The notes beneath the pieces were generated by a model, which saw only the letters and a list, made by a program, of their open reading frames with translations, searched no databases and was not told the origin of the DNA. A DNA stretch of 34,465 nt, from the NCBI RefSeq assembly GCF_000154725.1, contig NZ_DS544873.1, positions 2,520,691 to 2,555,155 on the forward strand. Direction: 5' to 3'. Positions 8,101 through 14,165 of this stretch are shown here, piece after piece. Position numbers and translations under genes: made by a program. Each line of letters opens with the position of its first letter. Positions within the stretch are counted from its first letter, which is position 1. The stretch comes from Kordia algicida OT-1 (GTDB lineage Bacteria; Bacteroidota; Bacteroidia; Flavobacteriales; Flavobacteriaceae).

Positions 8101-10277
8101 GTATTGAAAACTGTACGCAAACTATCGTGTCGATTGACAATCGTTTTAAATGCACTTGTGAAGGCTATTGGGTTGAATTCTCCTTCAATTTTTGAAATAT
8201 TAGTAATATGAGCTGCCGTACTTTGATTGAATTGATGCAGCATCCAAAATCGCTTCTGCCCTTCCGTAAGCGGATATTTTTCTTTTGCTTGAGTTGCTTT
8301 TATTTGTGCTACATATTCAAGCTTTTCGTTTTTAAGATATTCACTTAATGCAGCTACACTTGCATTTTTGAACAGTGTTTCTATTGATATTTGATATCCA
8401 AGTTGATGAATTCTTGATAATAATGCAGTCGCTTTTAGACTGTTAAATCCATCTGTAAAGAAATTTTGAGAGACTTTTAAGTCATCATTTTTAAGAATGT
8501 TTTTTGCAATGGACCAAAGGTTATCTTCTAACGTAGTTCCTTGTTTATTTTCCTTTCTAATTAGTTCCTGTTCTAGTTGTGCAACAGTTTGAATTTGTTC
8601 TTGATAATCCCCGTTAAGATATTGTTGTACAAGTTGATAGTGCTGTACTTTTCCGCTAGTTGTTTTAGGAATACTTCTTACTGCAATTACATGTGCAACA
8701 GCAATATTGAGTTCGTTAAGCACTTCTCGTTTTATGTCCCAAATTGTAGGGATAAATTGTTCTGTTACGCGTCGTTGCTGTACAAAAATCAGTAGTTCTT
8801 CAGAATGATTGACGTCTTTTCGAGCGCTACATGCTACAATAACTCCTGGTTTTAGCTGAAGTTTTTCAGAGACAACTTCTTCTATATCTTGCGGATAAAT
8901 GTTTTGTCCGTTGATAATGATTAGGTTTTTAGCGCGTCCGGTAATCACTAAAGCGCCATCATATAGAAATCCTAAATCACCTGTTCTGTGCCAACGATCT
9001 TCGGTTTTGCAGTCTGCGCTTATTTCGGGATCATTATAATATCCTTCCGTAACATTTGCTCCTTTTATTTGAATGTGCCCAATATGCTTATCGTCGAGAA
9101 CTTCGTCAAAATCATTGGCTATTCGAAGGTAACTTTGTGCTATTGGTCTACCAACTTCTACGAAAGAAGTACTATTTGATGCTTCTGAGTTTTCAACTTC
9201 TACTATTTTATCTCCGATTTTTAGATAATCTCGATTTACAAAGTAACATTTAAAAGGATGTCCAACTATTGGAAGTGTGACTGCCACACAAGCTTCTGCC
9301 AATCCATATCCAGGATATAATACTGTTGGAGGCAATTGAAATTGGCTCATTTCTTCTAGAAACTGATTGCATAGTTTCCATGAGATTGGTTCTGCGCCAT
9401 TATAAATTATTCGTACATTCGATAGATTCCATTCGATAGGACTTTTTGCCGTAGCAATTGCCGATAGAATGTATTGAAAACCAAAATTTGGTGAGTAAAG
9501 TAAGCTTGCACGGTGTTCGCTTGCTTTTTCCATCCACAGTAATGGTCGTCTAATAAAAAGTGTCGTTGGTAAGAGAAATTGTTCAATTTTTCTTAGTGTA
9601 CATGATAAGTGAAAACATATCAGTCCCATGTCATGTGTTAGTGGCAACCAACTAAGTGAACGATCTGATTCAGTAATTTCAGAACGCTCAGCAATGTCCA
9701 TTATATTAGCAACTAAATTTGCATGTGTAAGTACTACTCCTTTTGGATTTCCTGTTGAACCAGATGAGAATTGTATGTACGCAATGTCTTCTGCAACAAT
9801 GTTAGCATGAGTGGTTCCAAATGACTTTTCTGCTACGGCAGCTTCCGTTACTAAAGTTGCTTTGGTTATTTCTTCATATCTAGTTTCGGCAGTTTCATCA
9901 TTTTCATACGAGAACATCTTATCTAGTAAGTCTTCATCACATACTAGAAAAGGATTGTTCAATTTTTTCCAAATATTGTATAGCTTATGCTTGTGTCCCG
10001 CTTGTCTTCCTATGGCAACAGGAACAGGGATCATTTTCCCCAAGATACATGCCCAGAAAACTTGTAAAAAGTCTGCATTATCATTGATTTGAATTACAAC
10101 TTCATCACCCGATTGCACTCCAAAATCTTGTAAATTTTGTAGTGTATAGAGTGCTTTGTTCTTCAATTCTTGATACGAATACGTCAATTCGTTACTTGAT
10201 GAACGAATGAATGTAACCCCAGTTTTTGCTAATGTAGCATTTTCTAGGACATCTACTAAAGTAGTATTACTGTGCAT
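3708..10277 (-). CDS. NRPS-B, acyl-initiating NRPS, truncated by frameshifts
   Basis: 2189 codons from the ATG at 10277, 120 bp after the PPTase. Order: fatty acyl-AMP ligase (1-575), carrier (Ser613), C (about 665-1090, HH at 799-800), A (about 1110-1600), carrier (Ser1652), C (HH at 1843-1844), then out-of-frame residues from about 2135 to the stop. Reading resumes in another frame from about 3766 and continues to the left edge. The break is caused by eight one-base deletions (3765-3873) relative to the sister module at about 6890-7005. The family assignment is certain. Whether the break exists in the cell is doubtful; a sequencing or assembly error in a repeat is at least as likely. Confidence 0.93.
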   Translation of the reverse strand: MHSNTTLVDVLENATLAKTGVTFIRSSSNELTYSYQELKNKALYTLQNLQDFGVQSGDEVVIQINDNADFLQVFWACILGKMIPVPVAIGRQAGHKHKLYNIWKKLNNPFLVCDEDLLDKMFSYENDETAETRYEEITKATLVTEAAVAEKSFGTTHANIVAEDIAYIQFSSGSTGNPKGVVLTHANLVANIMDIAERSEITESDRSLSWLPLTHDMGLICFHLSCTLRKIEQFLLPTTLFIRRPLLWMEKASEHRASLLYSPNFGFQYILSAIATAKSPIEWNLSNVRIIYNGAEPISWKLCNQFLEEMSQFQLPPTVLYPGYGLAEACVAVTLPIVGHPFKCYFVNRDYLKIGDKIVEVENSEASNSTSFVEVGRPIAQSYLRIANDFDEVLDDKHIGHIQIKGANVTEGYYNDPEISADCKTEDRWHRTGDLGFLYDGALVITGRAKNLIIINGQNIYPQDIEEVVSEKLQLKPGVIVACSARKDVNHSEELLIFVQQRRVTEQFIPTIWDIKREVLNELNIAVAHVIAVRSIPKTTSGKVQHYQLVQQYLNGDYQEQIQTVAQLEQELIRKENKQGTTLEDNLWSIAKNILKNDDLKVSQNFFTDGFNSLKATALLSRIHQLGYQISIETLFKNASVAALSEYLKNEKLEYVAQIKATQAKEKYPLTEGQKRFWMLHQFNQSTAAHITNISKIEGEFNPIAFTSAFKTIVNRHDSLRTVFNTVNEEVYQQVIPSSAFEFEVGMLDFSSQKTPEALAKARAYDVANSSFDLSEGPLLRVELIKIASSRYYFIFVIHHIISDGWSIDIISKELQSLYKTYSLGKQSPLSPLRLQYKDYISWYKTHEESESYEASRNYWLQRFSGELPSLELPFANNGGDILSFSGGYLYHTFDSNISKNLKALCAANKVTTFTGIMSVLSGLFHKLTGKTDLIIGTDTAGRIHQDLENQVGYYLNLLPIRINFSREDNFTTLLETVHGELLSGYNHQSYAFDRLISELGLERNMGKLPLLDVLVLFQNFENALGFHDLIEDVSIESETIETPTSLNDLLLEFSEKGDELSLMIRYNTAIYNKSQLETFIKALDNILEAVVETPTKSIENYSLLSALEIETIQSYSQGKTQNYTANSVVSLFKTQAVATPTATALLYEGKELSYEALEMLSNQLANQLTKEYNIKRGSIVGLMTNRGFDMIISMLGVLKTGGTYVPIDSEYPEARKNYLITDSGLEVLIQSEAIETATSVSTITLSEDNLSGYATDFKAVIPKANDVAYIMYTSGTTGNPKGVSISYDSLLDYIETFTTYFQLTQKDIVIQQSSFSFDTSVEEIYPILSIGGTLILTPSGGKDVEKLLTLIQTHKATLLSSTPLVIQSINELLETTSLPSLRILISGGDALQVDYVSNFSSKVGVYNTYGPTEGTVCTSFYKLNKNSVSNCIGSPIANRSIYICTDDLALQPTHVIGELYLGGKGIAVGYHNQPELTKECFIDNPFGEGKLYKTGDLGYWDDEGNIHFIGRKDHQLKIRGYRVETMEVSNAMLQVKGVNDSYVIGYRSHGIQHLVGYFTGDCLEVALRTALRNELPDYMIPTYLVNLETFPMTANGKIAFDKLPDPIQASEKVYQKARNKRDQKLIQIWKTVLKVDVIGITDNFFELGGHSLKGVQIASRIQEEFSVAIGLKEIFMYPVLQEQSDVLATMEVSQYEAIPVSTVQENYPLSYSQRRLWFLDQLGIAKQSFNLCWLCDIELGEKAFNPIAFTNAFKTIVNRHDSLRTVFNTVNEEVYQQVIPSSAFEFEVGMLDFSSQKTPEALAKARAYDVANSSFDLSEGPLLRVELIKIASSRYYFIFVIHHIISDGWSIDIISKELQSLYKTYSLGKQSPLSPLRLQYKDYISWYKTYEESESYETSRNYWLQRFSGELPSLELPFANNGGDVLSFSGGYLYHTFDSKISKNLKALCAANKVTTFTGIMSVLSGLFHKLTGKTDLIIGTDTAGRIHQDLENQVGYYLNLLPIRINFSKEDNFTALLETVHRELLSGYNHQSYAFDRLISELGLERNMGKLPLLDVLVLFQNFENALGFHDLIEDVSIESETIETPTSLNDLLLEFSEKGDELSLMIRYNTAIYNKSQLETFIKALDNILEVVVNSDKIDRNYSLLSASEKKRSIIQPRQTQNYTAIQCITIQNTSSSNTNGKSIAL
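3765..3873 (-). other. Cluster of eight single-base deletions that break the NRPS-B frame
   Basis: Compared with the sister copy (about 6887-7006), eight bases are missing one at a time. In plus-strand terms: ACAACT to ACACT, ATTAGC to ATAGC, GTTTTG to GTTTG, TGAATC to TGATC, CTATTT to CTTTT, GTTTTC to GTTTC, and in GAGTTTCAAC both one T and one A. Seven shorten a run of identical bases. The net change of -8 moves the frame. The pattern looks more like poor base calling or assembly than evolution. Confidence 0.85.
5109..8177 (-). repeat. Tandem module repeat, promoter-proximal copy (3069 bp)
   Basis: Covers most of the module 1 C domain, its A and T domains and the first residues of the module 2 C domain. 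It aligns with 1985-5045 at an offset of 3124 bp up to 3705 and 3132 bp beyond 3961. Identity is lost abruptly at both ends (after 8177/5045 and before 5109/1985). By eye there are about 30 substitutions over the 1.7 kb of the A-T part. Confidence 0.93.
5170..8289 (-). other. NRPS-B module 1: C-A-T, lysine-like specificity
   Basis: The C domain has HHIISDGWS (about 7860-7883). The A domain has YTSGTTGNPKG, TYGPTE, TGDLGYW and NGKIAFDK, and the carrier has GGHSLKGVQ. The pocket code by eye is D-T-E-S-I-G-T-V-C-(K), close to the lysine code I remember from bacitracin synthetase (DAESIGSVCK). The acidic third position fits a basic side chain, so Lys (or Orn/Dab) is predicted. As the first C domain after an acyl carrier it should work as a starter C domain that N-acylates the first residue. 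Confidence 0.82.
8290..10277 (-). other. NRPS-B loading module: fatty acyl-AMP ligase plus acyl carrier
   Basis: The adenylate-forming domain has FSSGSTGNPKG (170-180) and SWLPLTHDMGLI (209-220), the latter typical of fatty acyl-AMP ligases rather than amino-acid A domains. Also visible are YGLAEA, LIIINGQNIYPQDIEE and the lysine motif TTSGKVQ. It should activate a fatty acid and load it directly on the fused carrier, whose site reads DGFNSLKA (Ser613) rather than GGHSL. This starter is known from lipopeptide and lipo-PKS assembly lines and predicts an N-acylated product. Confidence 0.9.
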
Positions 10278-10397
10278 AAGATATTATGATATTGTTTTCT
10301 TTTACATGAGTTGTAAAAGGAAAAAATCTTTTTTTAGAGAATTCGACTTGTTTTTGAGAATGTTTGAATCTTTTATAAGCTTTTATGAAAATTAAGC

Positions 10398-11039
10398 TTA
10401 CAAGTAATGTTTTTGTATTAAGACAATAGGAGAATTATATGGTTCTTTAGTAGCTATATGAGCAGTGTATTTTTCAGAAAGAGATATTTCTTTTAGATAC
10501 CATTTTCCATGATTTACTACGGTTGCTTGACTTCCAGATATTTCAATGTTTTTTAACGGAATGTTTAGTCCGTCACCTATCGCTTTTACCAAGGCTTCTT
10601 TTTTTGTCCAGTAGTTGTAAAATGTGTAATAATCTGTTGTGTCTTTGTAGATTACTTCGGTTTCTTTTGGTGTCCAACAATCGTAAAAGTCGGTTTTATC
10701 TATTGGATTTATTTTTTCAACATCTATTCCCACATCACCGTTTGTATTGATAGCACACATAACCAGTGTTTGTGTATGAGAAATATTAAAGTCGATTTTT
10801 TTAGAAATATATGGTCTACCGTATTGATTATATTTTAATATCGAGAGATCAATTGTAGGTAGCCCGATGTCTTTTAATCCTTGTATGAGAAGTAATTTAC
10901 CCACTAAAGAAGTGTGAGCATCTTCCCAATTTTTGTAACGTTGGATTTTTTCTTGAATTGCAATTGGCATCTGGTTAAGATACCTTTTATAGTTTGCGTC
11001 GGTTAGCGGTTGGTCTAATTTCGCATAATAAACTCGCAT
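10398..11039 (-). CDS. 4'-phosphopantetheinyl transferase, Sfp/Gsp type
   Basis: 213 residues, normal for Sfp-type enzymes, which move the phosphopantetheine arm of CoA onto the carrier serine and so activate NRPS carrier domains. Visible motifs: FNISHT (84-89), the Mg2+-binding GIDVEKI (104-110) and WTKKEALVKAIGDGL (144-158). ATG start at 11039. It follows the hairpin at 11056-11095 and is separated from NRPS-B by 120 AT-rich bases in which I find no convincing flavobacterial promoter (no TTTG with a spaced TAnnTTTG). It most likely serves all carriers of this cluster. Confidence 0.95.
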   Translation of the reverse strand: MRVYYAKLDQPLTDANYKRYLNQMPIAIQEKIQRYKNWEDAHTSLVGKLLLIQGLKDIGLPTIDLSILKYNQYGRPYISKKIDFNISHTQTLVMCAINTNGDVGIDVEKINPIDKTDFYDCWTPKETEVIYKDTTDYYTFYNYWTKKEALVKAIGDGLNIPLKNIEISGSQATVVNHGKWYLKEISLSEKYTAHIATKEPYNSPIVLIQKHYL

Positions 11040-11055
11040 GAATTTTTATACTAAT

Positions 11056-11095
11056 GCTAAAATGCATTCGAGATAATTCTCAAATACATTTTAGC
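11056..11095 (-). promoter_or_regulatory. Long RNA hairpin between the secreted-protein and PPTase genes
   Basis: On the minus strand two 18-nt arms (GCTAAAATGTATTTGAGA and TCTCGAATGCATTTTAGC) flank a 4-nt loop ATTA. All 18 positions pair in RNA, two of them as G-U wobbles. On the plus strand those positions would be A-C mismatches, so the structure favours a minus-strand transcript. It ends 16 nt before the PPTase start and is not followed by a clear U-run, so a rho-independent terminator is doubtful. It may be an mRNA-stabilising or processing element, or may limit translation of the PPTase. Confidence 0.7.
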
Positions 11096-11122
11096 TTGAT
11101 TTATTTACTATTTACAGGTGTT

Positions 11123-11722
11123 TTATTTATTTGACGTAACATCAGCAAGAGTAAAAGCTGGTCCTTGTCCACCTTTAGTATTGATAATAAATGGAAGATC
11201 TCTGTTATTTAAAATCCAGTAAGCTAATTCTCCATCTTTTTCAACTACATAAATAGCATCGACAACTTTTTTACCAATTTTGATTTCTTCTCCTTTTGGC
11301 ATGCTTTTTAATTCAAAAACTTTGTCATCATATTTTGCAGTTTTCTTACTTTTAATTTCGTCTAAGAATTTTCTAGATACTGAAAATATTGTTTGATCTT
11401 TTGGAAGGACTCTTTTTTCTGAAGGATTTAAAGGTTGCCAGTTTAGGTATTTACCGTTTTCAAGTCCTGTTCCAGAGATAATCCATTGCCCTGAGATTTT
11501 CTTTTTTCCATTTACCATAGAGTACTCTAATACTACCTGATCTTCACTCATTTCTTTTATTTCTAACGGAAATAATACTTTACTTCCTTTTGGTCCCATT
11601 GCTGAGTATGTTAAAACTAGACTTGGTGCAATCTCTAGTTTTGTTTTCTTTTGAGCAGTCACTGAGGTCATAATAAATAATGCTACCACAGCAGTTAATA
11701 AGTTTTTAATTTTTAAGTTCAT
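11123..11722 (-). CDS. Small secreted protein of unknown function
   Basis: About 199 residues from the ATG at 11722. A longer reading would begin at a TTG at 11731, adding three residues, but the ATG gives a cleaner signal peptide (MNLKIKNLL, then a hydrophobic run ending SVTAQ, cleaved before KK). There is no lipobox cysteine, so it is probably a soluble periplasmic or secreted protein. The mature part looks rich in beta strands and has many Lys and Glu; I recognise no domain. It sits 10 bp after the thioesterase and upstream of the PPTase, inside the operon. Self-protection, product binding or maturation in the periplasm are possible roles, but none is shown by the sequence. Confidence 0.8.
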   Translation of the reverse strand: MNLKIKNLLTAVVALFIMTSVTAQKKTKLEIAPSLVLTYSAMGPKGSKVLFPLEIKEMSEDQVVLEYSMVNGKKKISGQWIISGTGLENGKYLNWQPLNPSEKRVLPKDQTIFSVSRKFLDEIKSKKTAKYDDKVFELKSMPKGEEIKIGKKVVDAIYVVEKDGELAYWILNNRDLPFIINTKGGQGPAFTLADVTSNK

Positions 11723-11732
11723 AGTTATCAAT

Positions 11733-12443
11733 TTAATAATTATTTAATAAGGTTTTTGTTTTAATATAATAGTTAAGTAATGCTGTTACTTCTTTTTTGT
11801 GATCAAAAATGAAAAAATGATTTCCTTCGAATTCTTTGATGTCTATTTTATGTATGGTTTCATCTTGCCATTCTTTTGCTTCATTCCAAGTGACTTTGTC
11901 TTTGTTTCCTATAAAGACTGTCATGGGTGTCTTTAAAGGAGCTTGTTTTTGATATTTATAGGTTTCAATTGCTTTGAAATCTGCTCGTAATGAAGGCTCA
12001 AAAAGCGCCATTAGGTCATCGTTTTGCAAAATTTCTTCTGGGCAACCACCCATTTTTCTGATTTTTTCTACAAATTCATCTTTTGGTAAGTCATTATAAA
12101 ATGGTGGCTTACGCTCAATTTTCGGAGCTCTACAACCAGAAACAAACAAATGAATCGGATTTGGAAAATCACTTTTCGCAATTTTATGTGTCAATAAATA
12201 TGTCAAAACAGCTCCCATGCTATGTCCAAAAATAGCGTATGGTTTATATTCATTTTTCTTTAGTTGTTCATATAAATCATCAACTATGTTATGAATATCT
12301 GTTTGTAAAGGTTCATTAAATCTTTTTCCTCTTCCTGGAAGTTCTAGAGTTATTAAGTTTATACTTTTGTCTAAGTATTCTTCCAAAGGTACGTAGGAAT
12401 ACTTGTTTCCTCCTGCAAAATGCAGACAAAATAAATTCACCAT
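11733..12443 (-). CDS. Type II thioesterase (alpha/beta hydrolase) of the NRPS system
   Basis: 236 residues, the usual size of stand-alone NRPS editing thioesterases. The opening LFCLHFAGGNKYSY and ELPGRGKR (34-41) are typical of the GrsT/RifR family. The catalytic triad is readable: Ser75 in GHSMG (73-77), Asp182 in GNKDKV and His209 in EGNHFF. The family hydrolyses stalled or misprimed groups from carrier phosphopantetheine arms. Because no terminal TE domain is visible in either NRPS, it could also assist product release, but I see no direct sign of that. The next gene begins only 10 bp after its stop. Confidence 0.94.
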   Translation of the reverse strand: MVNLFCLHFAGGNKYSYVPLEEYLDKSINLITLELPGRGKRFNEPLQTDIHNIVDDLYEQLKKNEYKPYAIFGHSMGAVLTYLLTHKIAKSDFPNPIHLFVSGCRAPKIERKPPFYNDLPKDEFVEKIRKMGGCPEEILQNDDLMALFEPSLRADFKAIETYKYQKQAPLKTPMTVFIGNKDKVTWNEAKEWQDETIHKIDIKEFEGNHFFIFDHKKEVTALLNYYIKTKTLLNNY

Positions 12444-12464
12444 GTTTAGTTATTCTTTTCCTAC

Positions 12465-14138
12465 TTAATTTATAGTCCTTTTTACTTTATTAGTCACAAA
12501 CTGTGCCAAGTTTTCTTTATCACTTACAATTTTTCCAAAATTAAATTTGATGACTCTGGTCGCTCTGTCAAAATACTCATCATCATGTGTAATAGCGATG
12601 ATTGTCTTTCCTTGTTCTTGAAGGTGTGGCAGTATTTGTTCGTAGAAATATTTTCTAAATCCAGGATCTTGCTCTGCTGCCCATTCATCTAGTACGATAA
12701 TATCTTTGTCTTCTAGCAAAGCATAGATAAGTGCTAATCTTTTTTGTTGTCCTTTTGATAAGTTTTTATCAAATGTATTTCGCTCTTCGTCAAGATGAAG
12801 TACTTCTTCCATTTTCATCATGTCGATATGCGATTTTAATGTTTCGTTATCTTTTTTTAATTCAAATTCATCGTAGTTTTCACTAAAGATATAATTGGTT
12901 GTAAAGACTGCTGAAATTTTATCACTGTAATACATTAATTGGCTAGAGTCTATTTTTTGGTTGTTGAAATATATTCCTCCTTCATATGGTTCATATAATC
13001 CCGTAAGTAGATTTCCAAATGTACTTTTACCACTTCCGTTACCACCGGTAATAAAAATGATTTCTCCTTTTTTGATAACGAGATTTACTGGTTGTAAGTA
13101 AAACTTTTGATTTTTTTCCTCATCGTTGTAAAAATATGTTACATCTTCAAACCTTATTTCTTCAAATGATTCCATGTTATCAAGTTTACTAGGAGCGATT
13201 CGATCTTGAATTGGATCTAGCATTTGTTCTATAAGATTTAAACGCTGTGCAGAAATTTTCACCATTGTATAGGTTGGAATTAAAGTAATTAATACTGCTA
13301 CAGGTCCAATGAGGTATAGGATCGTAATTAGAAAAGCTGTTGTTTTTTCAGCATTCATGTTAAAATAGCTAGGCAATACAAACATTACTATTCCGAGTAT
13401 AATGTACCAACTGTAGTATCCTGTTAGCTCATTGTCCATATATTTTATAGAAGTATCTATGGCAATGTTTTTTCCTTTAACTCTATTTTTCACTAAGAAT
13501 TTACTAAAGATATTATTGTTACGTAAAACACCCATTTTCAATTCCTTGAAACCGTGTAACATGTCTGCCAAATACTGGTAATATGTGTTTTGTAAATCTC
13601 GACGCTCGTTTAATTCTTTTTCAATCGCATTGTTTCTCACTAAGTAAAAGATGAGCAATATTACCATTGTTACTACTACCAAACCTGCTCCGATTGGAGA
13701 AATGTAAAAGAGATATCCAAAACAACAAAGAATTACTATGAATGAGTTAAAAGCATTCATAAATACTTCTGGCACACTTCCCAATACTTTGGTATCATTG
13801 ATTGCTGTGTATATTTTTTCATTCCCAATTTCCTCAAAGTCTTGATAGGAAGCCATACGCAACTTTTTTAGAATCATGACTTCAAAGTCAAATAATAAAT
13901 TGTTGGTTAACTTTATCATATATGTTTGGAAGAAACGTGAACATACCAAAGATGCTAGAATTATTGCTATAAAGAGCGCCCAATCGTATTCTGGAAAGAA
14001 TGGAATAGGTTCTTTAATGATAGTATTGTTTATGAAAACTAATAATCCTGCATTAAGAATACTATTAAAGATTCCTAATATGAGCATAAAGCCCAAAGCT
14101 TTTTTAGATTTACTTAGTAATGTTTTGACAAAATTCAT
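12465..14138 (-). CDS. Peptide-export ABC transporter, SyrD/PvdE-type fused permease-ATPase
   Basis: 557 residues. The N-terminal membrane domain has about six hydrophobic segments (near 15-38, 53-70, 130-148, 150-168, 245-258, 267-290). The ATPase domain follows: Walker A GGNGSGKST (365-373), signature LSKGQQKR (460-467), Walker B IIVLDEWAAEQDP (480-492) and switch His in AITHDD (His518). DEWAAEQDP with Trp after the catalytic Glu is typical of the cyclic-peptide exporter branch (syringomycin SyrD, pyoverdine PvdE). It should work as a homodimer in the inner membrane, moving the NRPS product to the periplasm. The thioesterase gene starts 21 bp downstream. Confidence 0.94.
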   Translation of the reverse strand: MNFVKTLLSKSKKALGFMLILGIFNSILNAGLLVFINNTIIKEPIPFFPEYDWALFIAIILASLVCSRFFQTYMIKLTNNLLFDFEVMILKKLRMASYQDFEEIGNEKIYTAINDTKVLGSVPEVFMNAFNSFIVILCCFGYLFYISPIGAGLVVVTMVILLIFYLVRNNAIEKELNERRDLQNTYYQYLADMLHGFKELKMGVLRNNNIFSKFLVKNRVKGKNIAIDTSIKYMDNELTGYYSWYIILGIVMFVLPSYFNMNAEKTTAFLITILYLIGPVAVLITLIPTYTMVKISAQRLNLIEQMLDPIQDRIAPSKLDNMESFEEIRFEDVTYFYNDEEKNQKFYLQPVNLVIKKGEIIFITGGNGSGKSTFGNLLTGLYEPYEGGIYFNNQKIDSSQLMYYSDKISAVFTTNYIFSENYDEFELKKDNETLKSHIDMMKMEEVLHLDEERNTFDKNLSKGQQKRLALIYALLEDKDIIVLDEWAAEQDPGFRKYFYEQILPHLQEQGKTIIAITHDDEYFDRATRVIKFNFGKIVSDKENLAQFVTNKVKRTIN

Positions 14139-14165
14139 TTGAATATTTTTTTAAGAGAATTAAAT

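Noticed and set aside
1985-8177. Repeat pair as a CRISPR or mobile element
   Set aside because: The copies are coding C-A-T module sequence with no terminal inverted repeats, transposase or short spacer pattern.
9811-10092. Plus-strand 93-codon frame over the acyl ligase
   Set aside because: It is antisense to a strongly conserved coding region and shows no recognisable protein features.
10278-10397. Internal promoter for NRPS-B in the 120 bp gap
   Set aside because: The gap is AT-rich but I could not find a spaced TTTG and TAnnTTTG pair on the minus strand; it remains possible but is unsupported.
11056-11095. The hairpin as a rho-independent terminator
   Set aside because: There is no U-run after the stem on the transcribed strand, the stem is AU-rich, and the downstream genes belong to the same pathway and orientation.
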